In this document: positions 5,061-6,718 of the stretch, piece by piece
Layout: every line of letters starts with the position of its first letter
Numbering within the stretch: position 1 is the stretch's first letter
Source of the DNA: a bacterium
GTDB lineage: Bacteria > Patescibacteriota > Minisyncoccia > UBA6257 > UBA9933
Direction of reading: 5' to 3'
Assembly (NCBI GenBank): GCA_021799155.1
Contig: JAJZBA010000028.1
Span: 1-6,718, forward strand
DNA length: 6,718 nucleotides
The notes under the pieces: generated by a model
Told to the model about the DNA's origin: nothing
Database searches by the model: none
Seen by the model: only the letters and a program-made list of their open reading frames with translations
Position numbers and translations under genes: made by a program

Positions 5061-5525
5061 TCGGGCGAAGTGCGCAAACGCTCTATTCGCTTCCGCCATC
5101 TTATGAACGTTTTGTTTTTTCTTTATCGCCGCGCCTTCGTTTTTGGAAGCGGCAATCAATTCTTCCGCCAATTTTTTATCCATTGACTGTCCCTTTTTTG
5201 AACGCGCCGCTTCAATAATCCAATGGCACGCCAAAAAGAATTTTCTTTCCGGTCTGACTTCTCTCGGCACCTGATAATTGGCGCCGCCGACTCGCTTGGA
5301 TACAACCTCTAAAAGCGGCGAAGCATTTTCAAGGGCTTTTTCAAAAATCGACAGCGGTTCTTCCTTGCTCTGCTTCTGAATGTTTTCAAAAGTTTTATAA
5401 AGAACTTTTTCCGCCGCCGTTTTTTTACCTTTTTCCATTAAATAATTAATAAAACGGCCAACAGCCACGCTATTATATTTAACATCAGGTTGATGAATTT
5501 TTTTGTATTTTCGTTTTTTACGCAT
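5058..5525 (-). CDS. rpsG: 30S ribosomal protein S7
   Basis: S7 (uS7) nucleates assembly of the 30S head and contacts 16S rRNA and the E-site tRNA. The protein is 155 residues, the normal bacterial size. It carries the basic N-terminus MRKKRKYKK, VGRFINYLMEKGKKTAAE (22-39), the hallmark KRVGGANYQVPREVRPER (77-94) and the C-terminal HKMAEANRAFAHFAR (141-155). The ATG at 5525 is preceded by AGGA at a 5-nt spacing, the best ribosome binding site in the window. It lies second in the operon, between rpsL and fusA, as in most bacteria. In E. coli S7 represses its own operon by binding the rpsL-rpsG gap. Here that gap is occupied by repeat element copy B. Confidence 0.97.
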   Translation of the reverse strand: MRKKRKYKKIHQPDVKYNSVAVGRFINYLMEKGKKTAAEKVLYKTFENIQKQSKEEPLSIFEKALENASPLLEVVSKRVGGANYQVPREVRPERKFFLACHWIIEAARSKKGQSMDKKLAEELIAASKNEGAAIKKKQNVHKMAEANRAFAHFAR

Positions 5526-5530
5526 AATTT

Positions 5531-5534
5531 TCCT
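5531..5534 (-). promoter_or_regulatory. Shine-Dalgarno AGGA of rpsG, provided by the repeat element's end
   Basis: On the minus strand AGGA (5534-5531) lies 5 nt before the rpsG ATG. It overlaps the terminal GTAGG of repeat element copy B, so the element itself contributes the ribosome binding site. Confidence 0.6.
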
Positions 5535-5619
5535 ACTAATTTACGAATTTCTACCAATATTTATTGCTAATTTATTATTAGTAAAATTCGTAATGATTAG
5601 TATGTTGGTAGGGTCTATT
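5532..5619. repeat. Spacer hairpin element, copy B (rpsL-rpsG gap)
   Basis: This covers the 89-bp gap between rpsL and rpsG. It is homologous to copy A at 2389-2467: 5532-5561 matches at 29 of 30, and 5577-5619 matches at 34 of 43, while the middle differs (15 versus 6 nt). It begins CCTAC and its right end carries GTAGG, giving inverted ends. TTACGAATTT and AAATTCGTAA form an internal inverted pair. The TAG stop of rpsL lies within its right edge, and the GTAGG of its left end (mRNA sense) forms the Shine-Dalgarno of rpsG. Confidence 0.8.
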
Positions 5620-6025
5620 TTGATTTCTTCACTCCGTACTTACTCCTTTCCTGTTTTCGGCCTTCTGTGCCGGTGGTATCCAATACCCCTCGCACAATAT
5701 GGTATTTCACACCCGGCAAATCTTTGACTCTGCCGCCTCGTAACAAAACAATCGAATGTTCCTGCAAATTATGGCCAATTCCCGGGATATAAGCAGTTAC
5801 TTCCATACCGTTAGTCAAACGCACTCTGGCAACCTTTCGCAATGCCGAGTTCGGCTTCTTGGGAGTGGTGGTAAAAACTTTCAAACAAACTCCTCTTTTG
5901 AAAGGAGAGCTTGAATAAACCGGTCTGTTTTTGACCGTGTTAAAATAAAAACTCATCGCCGGCGCTTTAGTTTTTTTAACGGCGCTTTTTCTTCCCTTTT
6001 TAATTAATTGTCTGATAGTCGGCAT
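5615..6025 (-). CDS. rpsL: 30S ribosomal protein S12, with an internal insertion
   Basis: S12 (uS12) sits at the decoding centre and contributes to tRNA-selection accuracy. It is the usual site of streptomycin-resistance mutations. The match is unambiguous: MPTIRQLIKKGRK at the start, PFKRGVCLKV (41-50), TTTPKKPNSALRKVARVRL (52-70), GHNLQEHS (84-91), RGGRVKDLPG (96-105) and RSKYGVKK (127-134). Lys56/Lys57 and Lys101 are the wild-type, streptomycin-sensitive residues, and Asp102 is the residue that is methylthiolated in E. coli. Residues about 24-40 (SFYFNTVKNRPVYSS) are roughly 14 longer than the E. coli or Thermus loop. I recall similar insertions in Patescibacteria. It is the first gene of the operon, with a promoter 75-104 nt upstream and no clear Shine-Dalgarno sequence before its ATG. 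Confidence 0.97.
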   Translation of the reverse strand: MPTIRQLIKKGRKSAVKKTKAPAMSFYFNTVKNRPVYSSSPFKRGVCLKVFTTTPKKPNSALRKVARVRLTNGMEVTAYIPGIGHNLQEHSIVLLRGGRVKDLPGVKYHIVRGVLDTTGTEGRKQERSKYGVKKSK

Positions 6026-6043
6026 GTTTCTTTGCTTCGCTCA

Positions 6044-6078
6044 GTCAAAATCAAAAATCAAAAATAAAAAATAAAAAA
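6044..6078. repeat. Heptamer array in the rpsL leader (TCAAAAA / TAAAAAA)
   Basis: Five perfect-phase 7-nt units lie at 6044, 6051, 6058, 6065 and 6072 on the plus strand: GTCAAAA, TCAAAAA twice, TAAAAAA twice. On the mRNA this is a U-rich stretch between the transcription start and the rpsL ATG. It is not preceded by a hairpin that would make it a terminator. Confidence 0.7.
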
Positions 6079-6099
6079 GACTGGCTAACAGCACTGTAT

Positions 6100-6129
6100 A
6101 GAATAACAAAATCAACAAAATATTGTCAA
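6100..6129 (-). promoter_or_regulatory. Promoter of the rpsL operon
   Basis: On the minus strand a perfect TTGACA (6129-6124) is followed by an 18-nt spacer and TATTCT (6105-6100), which matches TATAAT at four of six positions. It begins 4 bp after the stop codon of the metalloprotease gene and predicts an mRNA start near 6093 with a leader of about 68 nt. This would serve rpsL-rpsG-fusA-rplM-rpsI and the membrane-protein gene. Confidence 0.65.
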
Positions 6130-6133
6130 TAAC

Positions 6134-6718
6134 TTAAAATCCGAAATGCCGGCCGGTGACAATCCAAAAAAGAGATTTCGCCAAAATCGGCAAAAGATAA
6201 AAAGCTAAAATCAAAGCCAGAAAAATTCCGACAAAACCTATTCCTTCCAAAATACGGCGGGCTTTGGGAAATAAATCCATAAAAACTTTCGAACCGTCGA
6301 GCGGCGGCAAGGGAACAAGATTAAAAAGGCCGAGAAAAATATTGATATAAACAATTATCGACAGCGCCATTAAAAACACCGGAGAAAAAGCGTAGCCCAG
6401 TGTTCCAATGGAAGCGATTCTTAAAAATATTCCCAAAATCAAAGCAATTAAAAAATTAGCCGTCGGACCGGCAACGCCAACTTTCAAGGAGCCGTATTTT
6501 TGGTCTCTTAAATTTAAGGGATTATAAGGAACCGGCTTTGCCCAACCAATAAAAATTCCGCCGTAAAACAATAAAAAAAGCGGGATAATCACCGTCCCCA
6601 TCAAATCAATGTGCGACAAGGGATTTAATGTCAGCCGGCCGGCGTCTTTGGCGGTAGAGTCGCCGAGTTTATAAGCGATAAAGCCGTGGGCATATTCATG
6701 AAAAGTGGCGGAAAGAAT
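6134..6718 (-). CDS. Site-2-protease-like membrane metalloprotease (peptidase M50), N-terminus outside window
   Basis: The minus-strand frame is open from the window edge to TAA at 6136-6134 and gives 194 residues. It begins within the zinc motif helix: HEYAH at residues 7-11 is the HExxH of M50 proteases. The second motif, NLVPLPPLDG (133-142) with Asp141, supplies the third zinc ligand. Other family landmarks are the GRLTLNPLSHIDLMGT block (27-42) and GVAGPTANFLIAL (81-93). Membrane helices lie at about 43-58, 82-100, 111-134 and 160-180. The pattern is that of the compact YwhC/sll0862-type S2P subgroup without a PDZ domain, so only about 15-20 N-terminal residues should be missing. S2P enzymes cut within membrane helices, often releasing anti-sigma factors, but no partner gene is visible here. 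It is co-directional with the rpsL operon, but that operon has its own promoter. The TTG at 6619 is not the start, because it would remove the active site. Confidence 0.92.
   Translation of the reverse strand: MLSATFHEYAHGFIAYKLGDSTAKDAGRLTLNPLSHIDLMGTVIIPLFLLFYGGIFIGWAKPVPYNPLNLRDQKYGSLKVGVAGPTANFLIALILGIFLRIASIGTLGYAFSPVFLMALSIIVYINIFLGLFNLVPLPPLDGSKVFMDLFPKARRILEGIGFVGIFLALILAFYLLPILAKSLFWIVTGRHFGF

Noticed and set aside
5503..5727. Plus-strand frame across the rpsL-rpsG gap
   Set aside because: It is antisense to two ribosomal genes and a repeat element. Its hydrophobic character is a by-product of the complement of basic codons.
6044..6078. Terminator for the metalloprotease gene
   Set aside because: The T-rich run on the minus strand is not preceded by a convincing GC-rich hairpin and lies downstream of the rpsL promoter.
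6134..6619. Metalloprotease starting at TTG 6619
   Set aside because: The frame continues to the window edge and the HEYAH zinc motif lies upstream of that codon, so the TTG is internal.
1..6718. CRISPR array
   Set aside because: The repeats here are 7-8-nt tandem units without spacers of constant size, and no cas gene is present.

Overview
The window looks like a stretch of bacterial chromosome from a small, AT-rich genome. My best guess is a Candidate Phyla Radiation (Patescibacteria) organism, probably of a Parcubacteria-type lineage. That is inferred from the strongly A+T-rich spacers, the compact forms of ribosomal proteins (a 113-residue L13 and an S12 with an internal insertion), the TrpR-fold protein with a basic C-terminal tail, and the beta-propeller-like protein at the left edge. 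No rRNA gene is present to settle it. Ordinary bacterial code 11 fits every gene.

Layout, left to right. Positions 1-714 (+) hold the C-terminal 237 residues of a repeat-rich, propeller-like protein whose start lies outside the window. It converges on a minus-strand TrpR/YerC-like regulator (830-1225). That regulator has an extended -10 promoter placed so that its mRNA would be leaderless, and it is flanked by two copies of an 18-bp perfect palindrome. One copy sits inside a 42-bp palindrome followed by a T-run and reads as the terminator of the large upstream operon. Positions 1226-1503 are otherwise a gene-free A/T-rich spacer. From 6025 down to 1504 all genes run on the minus strand: rpsL (S12), rpsG (S7), fusA (EF-G), rplM (L13), rpsI (S9), and a small four-helix membrane protein whose start overlaps the end of rpsI by 16 bp. 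This joins a str operon without tuf to the L13-S9 operon. A TTGACA / TATTCT promoter lies just upstream of rpsL. The right edge (6134-6718, minus) is a site-2-protease-like M50 metalloprotease with HEYAH and PLDG motifs, missing its first residues.

The unusual content is in the spacers. Almost every gap between the ribosomal genes is built from degenerate 7-nt tandem arrays or from hairpins made of such words, and the same words also occur inside two protein-coding genes. Two of the spacers (rpsL-rpsG and rplM-rpsI) are recognisably copies of one element. In both places it supplies the TAG stop codon of the gene before it and a GTAGG word ahead of the gene after it. A third spacer (fusA-rplM) is two opposed heptamer arrays that fold on themselves and run directly into a TTG start. 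These arrays are the best candidate here for an undescribed dispersed repeat system acting on translation in an operon that has few Shine-Dalgarno sequences.
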